Below, piece by piece: positions 33,641 through 43,139 of a stretch of DNA of 64,000 nt (position 1 is its first letter; each line of letters starts with the position of its first letter). The DNA is from Pelagihabitans sp947500445. GTDB taxonomy: Bacteria > Bacteroidota > Bacteroidia > Flavobacteriales > Flavobacteriaceae. Location of the stretch: positions 1-64,000 of the forward strand of contig NZ_JBNGOP010000004.1 of NCBI RefSeq assembly GCF_050589625.1, in the 5' to 3' direction. The position numbers and the translations under genes are program-made. The notes beneath the pieces were generated by a model. It saw nothing but the letters and a program-made list of their open reading frames with translations, made no database searches and had not been told where the DNA came from.

Positions 33641-36263
33641 CGGTGCGAAAAGATTCTCGCCGCTACAACTCACATTAACCTTTCTACTCCTCTTTAACTC
33701 CCTTCTTATCCTTGCACAGGATGGCTATCAAGACGGGAAAAAATACATTCTTGGTGGTTTGGAGGTCACAGGGCTCCAAAGCTATAACGAACAAACCGTA
33801 AAAACGTATACCGGCCTTCGCGTGGGCCAACCAATAACCATACCCGGGGAAAAGATCAGTGAGGTGATCAACAAACTTTGGGGGCTCGAACTGTTTACCG
33901 ATATCAGTTTCTACATCAATAACATTGAAGGTGAAAAGGTGTTTCTTGAACTTAATATTAAGGAAAGACCAACGCTGACCGATGTTACGGTTTATGGGGT
34001 CAAGAAAAGGAAGATTCAGGATATTTTAGACGATACCGATTTAAAAAAGGGAAAGAAAATTACCGAAAGCCTTATCTCCAACACCAAAAATTTCCTAGAG
34101 AACAAATATAAAAAGCAAGGATACCTAAATGCAAAAGCTACCATTGCTACGGCAAAGGATACCTCGGAGACCAATGCCGAAACCATGGTCATCAATATCA
34201 AAAAAGGGGATAAGGTAAAGATCAGGAACTTTATTTTGGACGGGAACAAGCAGCTCAAAAAGAGAAAGCTGCTTTCCGCCATGAAAAAAACCAAGGAAAA
34301 ACGCTTTGGTCGTTTTTGGAAGAAGTCCAAATATATCGAGGACGAATATGAAAACGATTTGGATCTTTTTATAGACAAGTATGCCGAGAACGGTTTTCGC
34401 GACGCGCGGATCATTTCCGATTCCATTATAAAGGTCAACGAGAATAATATCGATATTTTACTCAAGCTCGAAGAGGGGAACAAATATTATTTCGGGGACA
34501 TCGATTTTGTCGGTAATACCGTTTACGGGGACCGACAGCTACAACGTGTCCTAGGCATCAAAAAGGGCGATGTGTACAATGGGGTCGCCCTGAGGGAACG
34601 CATACAGGACGACAGTAAGCCGGATGCCCAAGATATTATTAGCCTATACCAGAACTATGGCTATCTTTTTTCCAGTATCAATCCGGTAGAAATTTCGGCC
34701 CAAAACGATACCATCAATTTTGAAATACGGATCATCGAGGGGAAAGAGACCTTTCTGGACCATGTTACCGTAAACGGAAACGACCGTACCAATGATCATG
34801 TCATCTTTCGCGAACTGCGCACCCGACCAGGACAAAAATATAGCAAGGCCGATATCATCCGTACCATACGCGAGCTACAACAACTCGGCTTTTTTGATGC
34901 GGAACAGATTCAGCCCGATATCGAAAATCCCGATCCCAACGCCGGTACGGTAGACGTAAACTATAATCTAGTGGAGTCGGGTTCCAGCCAGATCGAACTC
35001 CAAGGTGGTTACGGTGGCGGTGGTTTTATCGGTACGCTCGGACTATCGTTCAACAACTTTTCCATTGGTAATATTTTCAATAAGGAAGAATACAAGCCGG
35101 TTCCCATGGGAGACGGGCAAACCTTTGCTTTGCGTTTGCAGGCCAGTAGGACCTTTAGGGTATACAGTCTTAATTTTGCGGAACCCTGGTTGGGGGGAAG
35201 AAAACCGGTTCGGTTCAACCTTAGTTTTTCAAGAACGCAACAGTTTGGCGTAACCCGCGACAGTAGGGGGCGTTTCCAACCTAATAAGGACCAACAGTTC
35301 TCCATTACGGGGGTGTCTGCCGGTTTGGCAAAAAGGGTACAATGGCCGGACGACTTTTTTACGGTCTCCCACTCGCTAGGATATCAGTTGTACAATTTTA
35401 AGGACTACGATCTTGGGTTGTTCAATTTCGGCGACGGTTCGGTGAACTCCTTTACCTATACCTTGGGTATTTCCAGAAATGCCATTGCAGGTGGACGTAT
35501 TTATCCTAGGGGAGGTTCAAACTTTGAAATTACCGCTAAGCTCACCCCGCCCTATTCGCTTTTTAGCAACAAGGATTTTAAGGAGATACGGGAGCAGAGC
35601 GACGACTTGCTCGAACAACTTAGTCCTTTGGACTTGAACGACCCTTTGCGTGCAGAACTCGGTGATCAGCGCGAAGTGCTGGAAGAGCAACGTTTCAAAT
35701 GGTTGGAGTACTATAAAATAAAGTTTAAGGGCGACTGGTTTACCACCCTGGCCGGTAGCGCAGATCATTCCCTAGTGCTTCGCGCCAATGCGGAACTCGG
35801 TTTTCTGGGGAGTTACAATACCAATATCGGTAATGTTCCCTTTGAGCGTTTCTTTGTAGGAGGTACGGGGCTTGGTAACTTTACACTAGATGGTAGGGAT
35901 ATCGTACAGCTTCGGGGCTATGACGAGCAGACGCTCACTCCGCTGAACCCTTTGACGGGAAGGTCCGAAGGGGGCGTAGTCTTCAATAAATATTCCCTGG
36001 AATTACGGTACCCACTTACTTTAAAGCCGTCTGCTTCTATTTACGGACTTACTTTTTTAGAAGGAGGAAACGCCTTCAACAATTTTCAGGACTTTAATCC
36101 GTTTGAAATACGACGATCGGCCGGAGTGGGGCTGCGCATATTTATGCCGGCGTTTGGACTTTTGGGAATTGATTTTGGATACGGATTTGATTCCGATTAT
36201 GTTAATCCCAATGGAGGACCGAGCGGTTGGCAAACACACTTCATTATTGGCCAACAATTTTAA
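33612..36263 (+). CDS. bamA: Outer-membrane protein assembly factor BamA
   Basis: An 883-aa Omp85-family protein that folds barrels into the outer membrane. After a signal peptide (LTLTFLLLFNSLLILAQ) come about five POTRA domains (residues about 40-460), then a C-terminal barrel with the FNKYSLELRYPLTL and ...FIIGQQF ending. No ATG precedes the signal peptide; the longest frame begins with TTG at 33612, within uppS, 29 bases before the uppS stop. Thus translation probably begins at a rare start codon and is coupled to uppS. The next gene is ompH/skp, its periplasmic chaperone partner. Confidence 0.92.
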   Translation: MEKLANNSSNGAKRFSPLQLTLTFLLLFNSLLILAQDGYQDGKKYILGGLEVTGLQSYNEQTVKTYTGLRVGQPITIPGEKISEVINKLWGLELFTDISFYINNIEGEKVFLELNIKERPTLTDVTVYGVKKRKIQDILDDTDLKKGKKITESLISNTKNFLENKYKKQGYLNAKATIATAKDTSETNAETMVINIKKGDKVKIRNFILDGNKQLKKRKLLSAMKKTKEKRFGRFWKKSKYIEDEYENDLDLFIDKYAENGFRDARIISDSIIKVNENNIDILLKLEEGNKYYFGDIDFVGNTVYGDRQLQRVLGIKKGDVYNGVALRERIQDDSKPDAQDIISLYQNYGYLFSSINPVEISAQNDTINFEIRIIEGKETFLDHVTVNGNDRTNDHVIFRELRTRPGQKYSKADIIRTIRELQQLGFFDAEQIQPDIENPDPNAGTVDVNYNLVESGSSQIELQGGYGGGGFIGTLGLSFNNFSIGNIFNKEEYKPVPMGDGQTFALRLQASRTFRVYSLNFAEPWLGGRKPVRFNLSFSRTQQFGVTRDSRGRFQPNKDQQFSITGVSAGLAKRVQWPDDFFTVSHSLGYQLYNFKDYDLGLFNFGDGSVNSFTYTLGISRNAIAGGRIYPRGGSNFEITAKLTPPYSLFSNKDFKEIREQSDDLLEQLSPLDLNDPLRAELGDQREVLEEQRFKWLEYYKIKFKGDWFTTLAGSADHSLVLRANAELGFLGSYNTNIGNVPFERFFVGGTGLGNFTLDGRDIVQLRGYDEQTLTPLNPLTGRSEGGVVFNKYSLELRYPLTLKPSASIYGLTFLEGGNAFNNFQDFNPFEIRRSAGVGLRIFMPAFGLLGIDFGYGFDSDYVNPNGGPSGWQTHFIIGQQF

Positions 36264-36320
36264 AAACAAAAAATTGGATCGCTTTATCAAGTGCTAACTG
36301 TTTCATTTTAAAATATTTGG

Positions 36321-36328
36321 TATTTTTG
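36321..36328 (+). promoter_or_regulatory. -7 box (TATTTTTG) upstream of the first ompH
   Basis: Matches TAnnTTTG, 36 bases before the ompH start. It suggests a promoter separate from bamA. Confidence 0.5.
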
Positions 36329-36363
36329 GCACGATATTTTCTATGGTATTAAATGAAATTCAA

Positions 36364-37188
36364 ATGAAGAAAAAAACAAACGTTCTTTTAGTAGTGTCCT
36401 GCTTGTTGTTCGTTGCTTACAGTTTTGCACAGCGCGGCGTTCGTATCGGATACGTGGATATGGAGTATATTCTTGAAAATGTGGAGGAATATCGCGATGC
36501 CACGGCACAGTTGGAGACCAAAGTCCAGAAATGGAAGGTAGAGATCGAACAAAAGCAAAGCGCGGTCGAGCAAATGAAAAAGGATTTGATGGCCGAAAAG
36601 GTATTGCTTACCGATGAGCTGATTACCGAACGCGAAGAAGAGATCTTGATTTTGGAAAAGGAAATGTTGGAATACCAACAAAACCGGTTCGGACCACAGG
36701 GCGATCTGGTATTACAAAAGAGACAGTTGATCCAACCGATACAGGACCAAGTCTTCAATGAAGTACAGAAAATAGGTACAAATAAAAAGTATGATTTTAT
36801 TTTTGATAAATCGGCGGATGTTGTAATGTTGTACTCCCAAAAAAGGCACGATATCAGCGATTTAATTTTAAGGGGAATCGCGCGCACCAGAAAGGTTAGC
36901 GCCCCCAAAAAAAAGAAGCAAAAAAGCAAGATAGACGAGTTTGAAGGAGAGGAAACGGAGGAAGCGCCAAGTGATGCCATAATCGAGCGCAGGGCAAAAG
37001 CAAAGGAGGCACAGGATGCCAAAACCAAAACGGCGGAGGAGCGAAGGGCGGAACAGCTTCGGTTACGGGAGGAACGCAAGAAGGCCTATGAAGAACGGCG
37101 TAAGAAACTTTTAGAGGAAAGAGAAGCAAAAAAGAAAGCAAAAGAGGCGCAACGCCAAGGAGCGGTCGCCAAGGATACGATTAATTAG
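36364..37188 (+). CDS. OmpH/Skp-family periplasmic chaperone, long form
   Basis: A 274-aa protein with a signal peptide (MKKKTNVLLVVSCLLFVAYSFAQ), the typical Skp N-terminal IGYVDMEYILENVEEYRDA, a coiled-coil middle (about 45-120) and the YDFIFDKSADVVMLY core strand. Its C-terminal 80 residues are highly charged (Lys/Glu/Arg-rich, with KKKKQKSK and EERRAEQLRLREERKKAYEERRKK), an extension absent from ordinary Skp (about 160 aa). It would hold unfolded outer-membrane proteins for BamA, whose gene lies just upstream. The start at 36364 begins the signal peptide. Confidence 0.9.
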   Translation: MKKKTNVLLVVSCLLFVAYSFAQRGVRIGYVDMEYILENVEEYRDATAQLETKVQKWKVEIEQKQSAVEQMKKDLMAEKVLLTDELITEREEEILILEKEMLEYQQNRFGPQGDLVLQKRQLIQPIQDQVFNEVQKIGTNKKYDFIFDKSADVVMLYSQKRHDISDLILRGIARTRKVSAPKKKKQKSKIDEFEGEETEEAPSDAIIERRAKAKEAQDAKTKTAEERRAEQLRLREERKKAYEERRKKLLEEREAKKKAKEAQRQGAVAKDTIN

Positions 37189-37282
37189 AAACCATTAATA
37201 ACTATTATTTTAAATTAAACACGACATAGCCGTACTTTTTAAGAACGGTTTACGACATGTAAACACCATTAAATTTTAACTC

Positions 37283-37792
37283 ATGAAACACCTAAGGAAA
37301 ATAGCGGTAGCACTCGTACTTTTTGTAGCTGCAACAAGTTTTGTAAACGCGCAGAGCAAAGTGGCACACATCGACGTGACACAACTATTGTCGGCCATGC
37401 CGGAGATGAAAGCAGCGGAGGCCGAATTGAAGAAACTATCGGAAACCTATAATGCCGATATCGAGAGTTCCATGACCGAGCTCCAAAACAAATATACGCA
37501 GTACGGAAACGAATCGGCTACCGTATCAAAAGAGGAAAACGAAAAAAGGGCATTGGAACTACAAGGTGTTCAAAAGAACATTGGAGAGGCCCAGCAGCAG
37601 GCGCAACGTGACCTTCAGCAAAAACAGGCAGAACTTTTCGCCCCGATATCCGAGAAAGCAAAAGCGGCCATAGAAAAGGTTGCTGCAGCACAAGGCTTTG
37701 ACTACGTGGTGGATTCGCAAGTAGGCGGAGGACTCATCGTAGCAAAAGGGAAAGACCTATTGGCCGATGTAAAAAAAGAATTGGGTATTTAA
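37283..37792 (+). CDS. OmpH/Skp-family periplasmic chaperone, standard form
   Basis: A 169-aa Skp-like protein: signal peptide (IAVALVLFVAATSFVNAQ), KVAHIDVTQLLSAMPEMKAAE, a long coiled coil (about 45-110) and the C-terminal strands GFDYVVDSQVGGGLIVAKGKDL. It is a tandem paralogue of the preceding gene but lacks its charged tail. It is followed by a strong bidirectional terminator that closes the bamA cluster. Confidence 0.92.
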   Translation: MKHLRKIAVALVLFVAATSFVNAQSKVAHIDVTQLLSAMPEMKAAEAELKKLSETYNADIESSMTELQNKYTQYGNESATVSKEENEKRALELQGVQKNIGEAQQQAQRDLQQKQAELFAPISEKAKAAIEKVAAAQGFDYVVDSQVGGGLIVAKGKDLLADVKKELGI

Positions 37793-37810
37793 GGGATAAC
37801 CCTTCAATAA

Positions 37811-37843
37811 AAAAAAGTCCATCCCCACGGGATGGACTTTTTT
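37811..37843. terminator. Strong bidirectional terminator
   Basis: 11-bp stem AAGTCCATCCC / GGGATGGACTT flanked by A-run and T-run, located after the second ompH gene and before the convergent gene. Confidence 0.92.
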
Positions 37844-37921
37844 TTACCTCTTTTTGAACGTGGCCGTCCCCGGTATACTAATGGTCAAAAGGCCATACTG
37901 AGCCCCCTATAATCTCAAATG

Positions 37922-38275
37922 CTATAACGGCATGCGGTACTGGTCGAAGTCGACCGATTCTTTCTTAAATTTTTTGGTGTTTTGTAGCAAGGTGTCAATG
38001 CGGCGAATGTCCTGTTGGTTGTTGTTGGCCAAAATATAAATAGACCCCCACACATCAAGGCTTAACGTAACCCTACCATTTTGGGAGCACATAACGACTA
38101 AAATTTCGTCGTTCATCCAAAGGTCTATCTTTCCTTGTTGCTCAAAACCATGCATGGACAACAGTTTCATGATTTCGAACAGCAGGTACTCTCCATCATC
38201 GGCAGTTCCAAATTCGATCAAAAGATTTTCCGATCCGTAGGCAGGTCGAAGTTTGTAGGTGTTGTTGGGACGCAT
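37922..38275 (-). CDS. YbjN-like small cytoplasmic protein
   Basis: A 117-aa soluble protein with an alternating strand/helix pattern (LIEFGTADDGEYLLFEIMKLLSMHGFEQQGKIDLWMNDEILVVMCSQNGRVTLSLDVWG) loosely similar to YbjN/DUF1790-type folds. I do not recognise a specific family. There is no signal peptide and no catalytic motif. It is convergent with the ompH cluster. Confidence 0.45.
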   Translation of the reverse strand: MRPNNTYKLRPAYGSENLLIEFGTADDGEYLLFEIMKLLSMHGFEQQGKIDLWMNDEILVVMCSQNGRVTLSLDVWGSIYILANNNQQDIRRIDTLLQNTKKFKKESVDFDQYRMPL

Positions 38276-38395
38276 ATCATGTGGTTTTAATAGGATGATT
38301 TCTGGTGAAGATGCTTAAATACTCCGAGCAGAGGCCTTTTAGAATGTAGTGCCACCAGTTTTTCTTTGCTGATAACACCCCCATTGGTTTTGGCA

Positions 38396-38782
38396 TTATT
38401 GTAATACGGCAAACTGGTCTTCGTCCTCAAAGTATTGGGCAACAATTTCGCGGATGTGTGCTTCTTGCAGTACGGAGTTCGCGGTTTTATACTCCGCATC
38501 GATCAAGGTTTTGGCGGGGAATGTTTTGCAAGAGGTCTCTTCACCTTGGAAGTTGGTGATCTTCAACATTGCGGTACCTTCCAACACCGTTTTACCGGAG
38601 ATGACCAAGCGATGGTTTTCAAAAGCCTCTTTGTCGGATGCTCCAAGGTTTTTTATGGTTTGGTTTTCCAGCAGAACATCCGAAGTAATTGGGGACCCCG
38701 GTTTTATCTTTTCCGTTGCTTTTTTATCATTGCTACAGGAGAGAAATAATGCGGTCAGTGCGATTAGAAGGTGTACTTTCAT
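38396..38782 (-). CDS. Small lipoprotein of unknown function
   Basis: A 128-aa lipoprotein: signal peptide MKVHLLIALTALFLSC with lipobox LFLSC (C16), followed by a Ser/Lys-rich linker. The mature domain is about 100 residues (DKEAFENHRLVISGKTVLEGTAMLKITNF...). There is no known family. It is followed on the same strand by the small 117-aa gene. Confidence 0.7.
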   Translation of the reverse strand: MKVHLLIALTALFLSCSNDKKATEKIKPGSPITSDVLLENQTIKNLGASDKEAFENHRLVISGKTVLEGTAMLKITNFQGEETSCKTFPAKTLIDAEYKTANSVLQEAHIREIVAQYFEDEDQFAVLQ

Positions 38783-38950
38783 CTTTAACTATTTTTATAG
38801 TACAAAGATGGGGTAGGGCAGTCTTCCGCTTTAGGCCCAATTAGGTGAAAAAGGCCTCCCTGTTTTCAGGGAGCGTTATAACAGGGCCGTTTGGATAGCG
38901 CGGATACTGGGTCGGTTACCCAGTGTTGTGTGCTTAGTTTTTACAAGCCG

Positions 38951-39595
38951 TTAAGCGTCCAATAATCCCATTTTTATGGCATGTTTGGTGAGCCCTGCCA
39001 AATTTTTAACCTGTAATTTGGAGATAAGGTTTTTTCGGTAACTTTCTATGGTATGTTTGCTCAGAAAAAGAGTGTCCGCAATTTCTTGGGTAGTGTTTTC
39101 TTCGGCAATCAGTTTTAAAACCTCTACTTCACGATCCGTTAGGGAAACCTCCTCCTGCTTCTTGTTTTCGAACATTGCGTCGGTGTACGCTTTTTTTATT
39201 TCGGTAGAAAAGTACTTTTCCCCTTTCACAATGGTTCGTATGGCGGTAAGCAATTCCTCTTTTTCGGCATTTTTGGGTACATAGCCATCTACGTTGTTCC
39301 GGATGAGTTTGTCGATCATACCCCCATCGATATGCATGCTTACCACAAGCGTCTTTAGCGCCGGATATTTTTCCTTTACGATGCTATTGAGTTCGATACC
39401 ATCCATTTCGGGCATCGTTAGGTCGGTTATCAATAGGTGCAGCTGATCAGTACCGTTGATGTCAAGATATTTCACTACCTGTGCACCGTTTTTGGCCGTA
39501 AGGGTAATGGCGAACTCGGGGGCGTCCTGTAAAATGCTCATAAGACCGTCGATGAACATTTTGTGGTCGTCCGCAATGATCAAATTGTACTTCAT
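38951..39595 (-). CDS. NarL/LuxR-family response regulator
   Basis: A 214-aa response regulator. The receiver domain (residues 1 to about 120) has the acidic pocket D9-D10 and phosphorylation site D58 (LLITDLTMPEMDG), plus a conserved lysine in YVPKNAEKEEL. The C-terminal GerE/LuxR helix-turn-helix reads LTDREVEVLKLIAEENTTQEIADTLFLSKHTIESYRKNLISKL. The start at 39595 (MKYNLIIADDH) is the natural one; the frame is open to 39643. Its probable partner is the TPR-histidine kinase encoded on the same strand beyond a repeat-rich gap. Confidence 0.93.
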   Translation of the reverse strand: MKYNLIIADDHKMFIDGLMSILQDAPEFAITLTAKNGAQVVKYLDINGTDQLHLLITDLTMPEMDGIELNSIVKEKYPALKTLVVSMHIDGGMIDKLIRNNVDGYVPKNAEKEELLTAIRTIVKGEKYFSTEIKKAYTDAMFENKKQEEVSLTDREVEVLKLIAEENTTQEIADTLFLSKHTIESYRKNLISKLQVKNLAGLTKHAIKMGLLDA

Positions 39596-40372
39596 AGTTT
39601 GTTTTTTGGTTAACGGTTTAGTTATGGCCGAAATCGGTGGCAAAAAGTATTGTACATTTCAAAACTTACGATGCTTCGTAAGCTACCACAACCGTTGCAT
39701 AAAGTTACTAATAAAAACTACTCCCCATACTTGCTCTCTAGAGGTCTTTTTAAGGGAATTGGAATTTGTCTTAGCAAGGTTTATACGAGGCAACGATCAA
39801 GCTCAAGCTCAAGTTCAAGTTCAAGTTCAAATTCAAACTTTGCCACTGCATACTTTTTAGTTACCACTAATTACTACAAACTACCATACATTCACTGTTC
39901 ATTGAAAAAGGACCGCTACGCTGAAGGAGCAAGGACAAAAGACAAGTACAAGTTCAAGTGTCAAATTCAAACTCAAATTCAAACTCCTGAGCTTCTGCCA
40001 ATCATCAATGCACAGTCCGGTCGAGCTTGGTCGGTACTGCTTTCGAAAGCGCTTCTACAAGCTCTGCATGACAGGAATGTCCCGTTTTGGCACCTTGCCA
40101 AATGACCAACGCTTTGTCAGTCCGAGCGTGTCGAGGACCGTGCCGAAAGTGCAAGTGTCAAATTCAAATTCAAATATCAAATTCAAACTTTGCCACTACA
40201 TACTTTTTACTCATTACTAACCATGCCAACCGCCTACTGCTACTGCAAACTGTTCCTTGAAAAAAATCACTAATTACTAACTACTTAATACTAGCAACTT
40301 TGCACCTTCGAACATCAAAATAGCGGTAGCGCAGTAGTTGAAGTGCTGCAATGAAAATGAGGAAAATAATGC
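39596..40372. repeat. Repeat-rich non-coding region between response regulator and kinase
   Basis: 777 bp without a convincing gene. It holds three short CAAGYT/CAAATT-type hexamer arrays (39798-39839, 39942-39985, 40152-40190). The array ends at 39829-39859 and 40179-40209 continue into a shared 31-nt sequence (AAATTCAAACTTTGCCACT followed by RCATACTTTTTA) with one mismatch. A perfect 12-bp palindrome GCTTTCGAAAGC lies at 40039-40050. ORFs through it consist of the hexamer repeats read as Ser/Gln runs and are not genes. Confidence 0.6.
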
Positions 40373-42355
40373 TCATATTTTTGGGATTTCAATGGATACT
40401 ACCGTTCCTCTTCCCGGGGCGGCATCAAAATGGCAGGTTCCGTTCATTTCCCGTACACGATCTTTAATATTCTTAAAACCGATTCCTGCTACTTTTTGTC
40501 CCATTTCAAAACCCACTCCATTATCTTCGAACAATAGCGATATGGTATTGGCAATACAGCTCAGATGGATGTCTACCTGTTTTGCCTTGGCATGTTTTAA
40601 GGTATTGGTCATCAACTCCTTGATAATGTTAAAAAGTTCCATTTGTAACTTGTCCGCCACGGCGTTCACTTCATCCTCGGGGTGTGGGTGAAAGCCTATC
40701 TTCAATTTACCGGTACTTTCGATGGATTTTATATAGGTGGCGATAAGTTGTGTAAAAGCGTTCTGTCTGAATTTTTTGGGTATGAGCGTATGGGAAATAT
40801 CGCGGACCAATTGATAGGTTTCGTCCAACTGTCCGCCGATAAGGCCCAATTGTTCGGAGTTTTCGTCAACACTGGCCAGTTGTAGTTTAATGCCCGCTAA
40901 ATTACCTCCAATACTATCATGCAGTTCCTGCGCAATACGTTTTCGCTCTTCATCCTGTCCGGCTATTGCCGCTTTGATCAGGTTGAGTTCCTGTTCCTTT
41001 TTCAATGCGGCAACCTTTTGGGAATTGATGACCTCTTGTTTTTTTGATAGTTCGCTTTGGGCCTGTATTTTTTGATAGTAAGTAAAGAGTAACGCAATAA
41101 TAGGCACAAGAATGATCAAGAATCCGATCAAGAACGCATTTTTATACGTTTTTTGACGTGCAAGCTCGGTAGTCTTGAGAATTTGATCTTCCTGTAACTT
41201 TAATATTTCCTTTTCTTTTTCCAAGGTTTCGTATTGTACTTCCAGTTCTTTGCTTATTTTTTGTTGTTGGCGTTCGCTTATCCTTTTACGTACGGCCGCC
41301 AAGCGGGTCATCACGGCATAGGCATTCTCGTGGTTGCCGGCGTCGGCAAAAACGTTGCTCTTGATCTTCAAAATTTCCTCTTGATAATGCAGGTTGTCGC
41401 GCTCCATGGCGTTCACATAGGCCATGCTCAAGGCCATGGTCGCCGCTTCGTAGTTTTTCTCCTTATAGAACAATTCGCCCACCCTAATGGTGCCTTCGAA
41501 ATAGAGCACGTTCAACCCTTCCGCAAGGGCGCGTTCACGTGCCCCGTTATAGAGTGCGAACGCCTTGTCGTATTTTCCCTCTCGTTCGGCAATTTCGCCC
41601 AGTTTTAGATCTAGGAACAGCGTTTTTCCCAAATCTTCGACTGCAGTGCTTCCTTTTTTGGCCTGCTCATAGTATTTTTTCGCTTTGCTACTGTTGTCGC
41701 TGCTGTAGTAGGCGTCGCCCAAATGGATCAATGCCTCGTTCGTATATTTCGGCCATTCTTCGCCAAAATCGGCAATGGCCTTCTCCAACATCTCGATCGC
41801 CTTTTTATGGCGCTGTATTAAATTATATACTTTCCCAAGTCCGATTTTATGTTGGTATTGGTAACCGGTGTGTTCGCATTTTTCCGCGGCCCGAATTCCT
41901 TTTAGATGCCATTCTATGGCGTTGTCCAGAAGCCCGTTAAATTGATTGCCCACCGCTAAAAAATAATAGGCCTTGGCGTAATGGGAGGTTTTCTCCGCTT
42001 CGGGCCGATCCCAGTTGGTCAATTCCTTTATATACAAGTTCCCGTAATGGCGTATGGAGTCTGCCGAGGCTTTTTCCATATGGGCAGTTGCCAATTGCTC
42101 AAAAATGGAAAAACGTTCCGTACCGTATGCGGCATCCTTTAAAGCCTCATAGTAGGGTTCCAAAGATTTTCTGCGTTCGATGGGAATCATCGAGAACCAT
42201 ATCTTGTCGTCGTTATCCGCTCCAATTTCTTCAAAAGGCGCTGTTTGCGAAAATGAGGGGACGAACAAAAAGAGTATCCATAGCACGCACCATGCAGACA
42301 CATTTTTCTTGAAAATGTTTTTTGAAAAAAAAATATGTGGCCAAAAATACTTCAT
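40373..42355 (-). CDS. TPR-containing sensor histidine kinase (HisKA_3 type)
   Basis: A 660-aa membrane sensor. In order: signal peptide or anchor (about 17-38), several TPR repeats in the periplasmic region (about 80-350), a coiled coil (about 360-405), one membrane helix (405-425, NAFLIGFLIILVPIIALLF), a HisKA_3 dimerisation motif with phosphoacceptor H479 (DEERKRIAQELHDSIGGNLAG) and an HATPase domain (LMTNTLKHAKAK, DNGVGFEM, GIGFKNIKDRV). This subclass pairs with NarL-type regulators, and one is encoded 777 bp downstream. It starts five bases after a small lipoprotein gene, so the two are likely co-transcribed. Confidence 0.92.
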   Translation of the reverse strand: MKYFWPHIFFSKNIFKKNVSAWCVLWILFLFVPSFSQTAPFEEIGADNDDKIWFSMIPIERRKSLEPYYEALKDAAYGTERFSIFEQLATAHMEKASADSIRHYGNLYIKELTNWDRPEAEKTSHYAKAYYFLAVGNQFNGLLDNAIEWHLKGIRAAEKCEHTGYQYQHKIGLGKVYNLIQRHKKAIEMLEKAIADFGEEWPKYTNEALIHLGDAYYSSDNSSKAKKYYEQAKKGSTAVEDLGKTLFLDLKLGEIAEREGKYDKAFALYNGARERALAEGLNVLYFEGTIRVGELFYKEKNYEAATMALSMAYVNAMERDNLHYQEEILKIKSNVFADAGNHENAYAVMTRLAAVRKRISERQQQKISKELEVQYETLEKEKEILKLQEDQILKTTELARQKTYKNAFLIGFLIILVPIIALLFTYYQKIQAQSELSKKQEVINSQKVAALKKEQELNLIKAAIAGQDEERKRIAQELHDSIGGNLAGIKLQLASVDENSEQLGLIGGQLDETYQLVRDISHTLIPKKFRQNAFTQLIATYIKSIESTGKLKIGFHPHPEDEVNAVADKLQMELFNIIKELMTNTLKHAKAKQVDIHLSCIANTISLLFEDNGVGFEMGQKVAGIGFKNIKDRVREMNGTCHFDAAPGRGTVVSIEIPKI

Positions 42356-42360
42356 GCCTA

Positions 42361-42888
42361 TTACTTGGACGATGCTCCGGGACCGTAAAATTTCATTTCG
42401 ATACCATGTTTTTTGGCAAAGTCGCTTACGGCCTTATCGTAAGTCACAAAAACGGCTTCCCTTTTATCGAATACGGAATCTAAATAATCGCCATAAGGTT
42501 CTAGGGCAACGCTGGCGGCATCAAGGTCCGGCGCGTTTCCGGCAGCCTCGAAAGCGGCCAAGGTTTTAGGATTTTTGGCGGTTTCAATAGCGAATTCCAT
42601 ATAGGCTATTGCCGATGTTATCATGGCATCCGAATCCTCGTTGCCCAACTTTCCTTGAAGCTTGGTTACATTTTCTTCCATCATACGTACATGCGTCGGT
42701 GTGGTCAGGACCAAATCTTCCGGTCCCAGTTGTAATCCCTTTTCCAGTCTTTCGAGTCTGTTTTCAAAATTACGCAAAACGTATACTTGGTTGCCCGCAC
42801 TTATAGCGCTATTGTAGTAATCCTCAGGACTGGAACCGCAGGAAGATAATACGACCAAAAGAAAGCATAAAATAAAGTTCAATTTCAT
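42361..42888 (-). CDS. Lipoprotein of unknown function
   Basis: A 175-aa lipoprotein with signal peptide MKLNFILCFLLVVLSSC (lipobox VLSSC). The mature part is mostly helical (YYNSAISAGNQVYVLRNFENRLERLEKGL...). The DUF family is unknown. The start at 42888 (MKLNFIL) gives the signal peptide; the frame is open to 42918. It lies directly upstream of the TPR-histidine kinase and may be a partner in signal sensing, which is a guess from the operon only. Confidence 0.7.
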   Translation of the reverse strand: MKLNFILCFLLVVLSSCGSSPEDYYNSAISAGNQVYVLRNFENRLERLEKGLQLGPEDLVLTTPTHVRMMEENVTKLQGKLGNEDSDAMITSAIAYMEFAIETAKNPKTLAAFEAAGNAPDLDAASVALEPYGDYLDSVFDKREAVFVTYDKAVSDFAKKHGIEMKFYGPGASSK

Positions 42889-43139
42889 TATTAGCTGTTT
42901 TTTATTTAAAAAGTTCAAACCATCTGATGAACGCGTATCGAGTTGTTCGCTTGCCTAACGCCGAGGCGTTGAGGTCCCATTTTATACCGTAATTTTGAGG
43001 TTTCCGGAATCTATACCCGCAAAATAACATCATTCCAGCACCGAGCTTTCCTTCCCGGTTCCAAACGCCACAATAGGAGTTTCATTACCTGGCATATCAT
43101 CGCTCTAAAACATCTTGGACGTTTGCAAATTACATCATT

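Noticed and set aside
39650..40220. Ser/Gln-rich ORFs
   Set aside because: They are translations of the hexamer repeats, with no conserved features or plausible starts.
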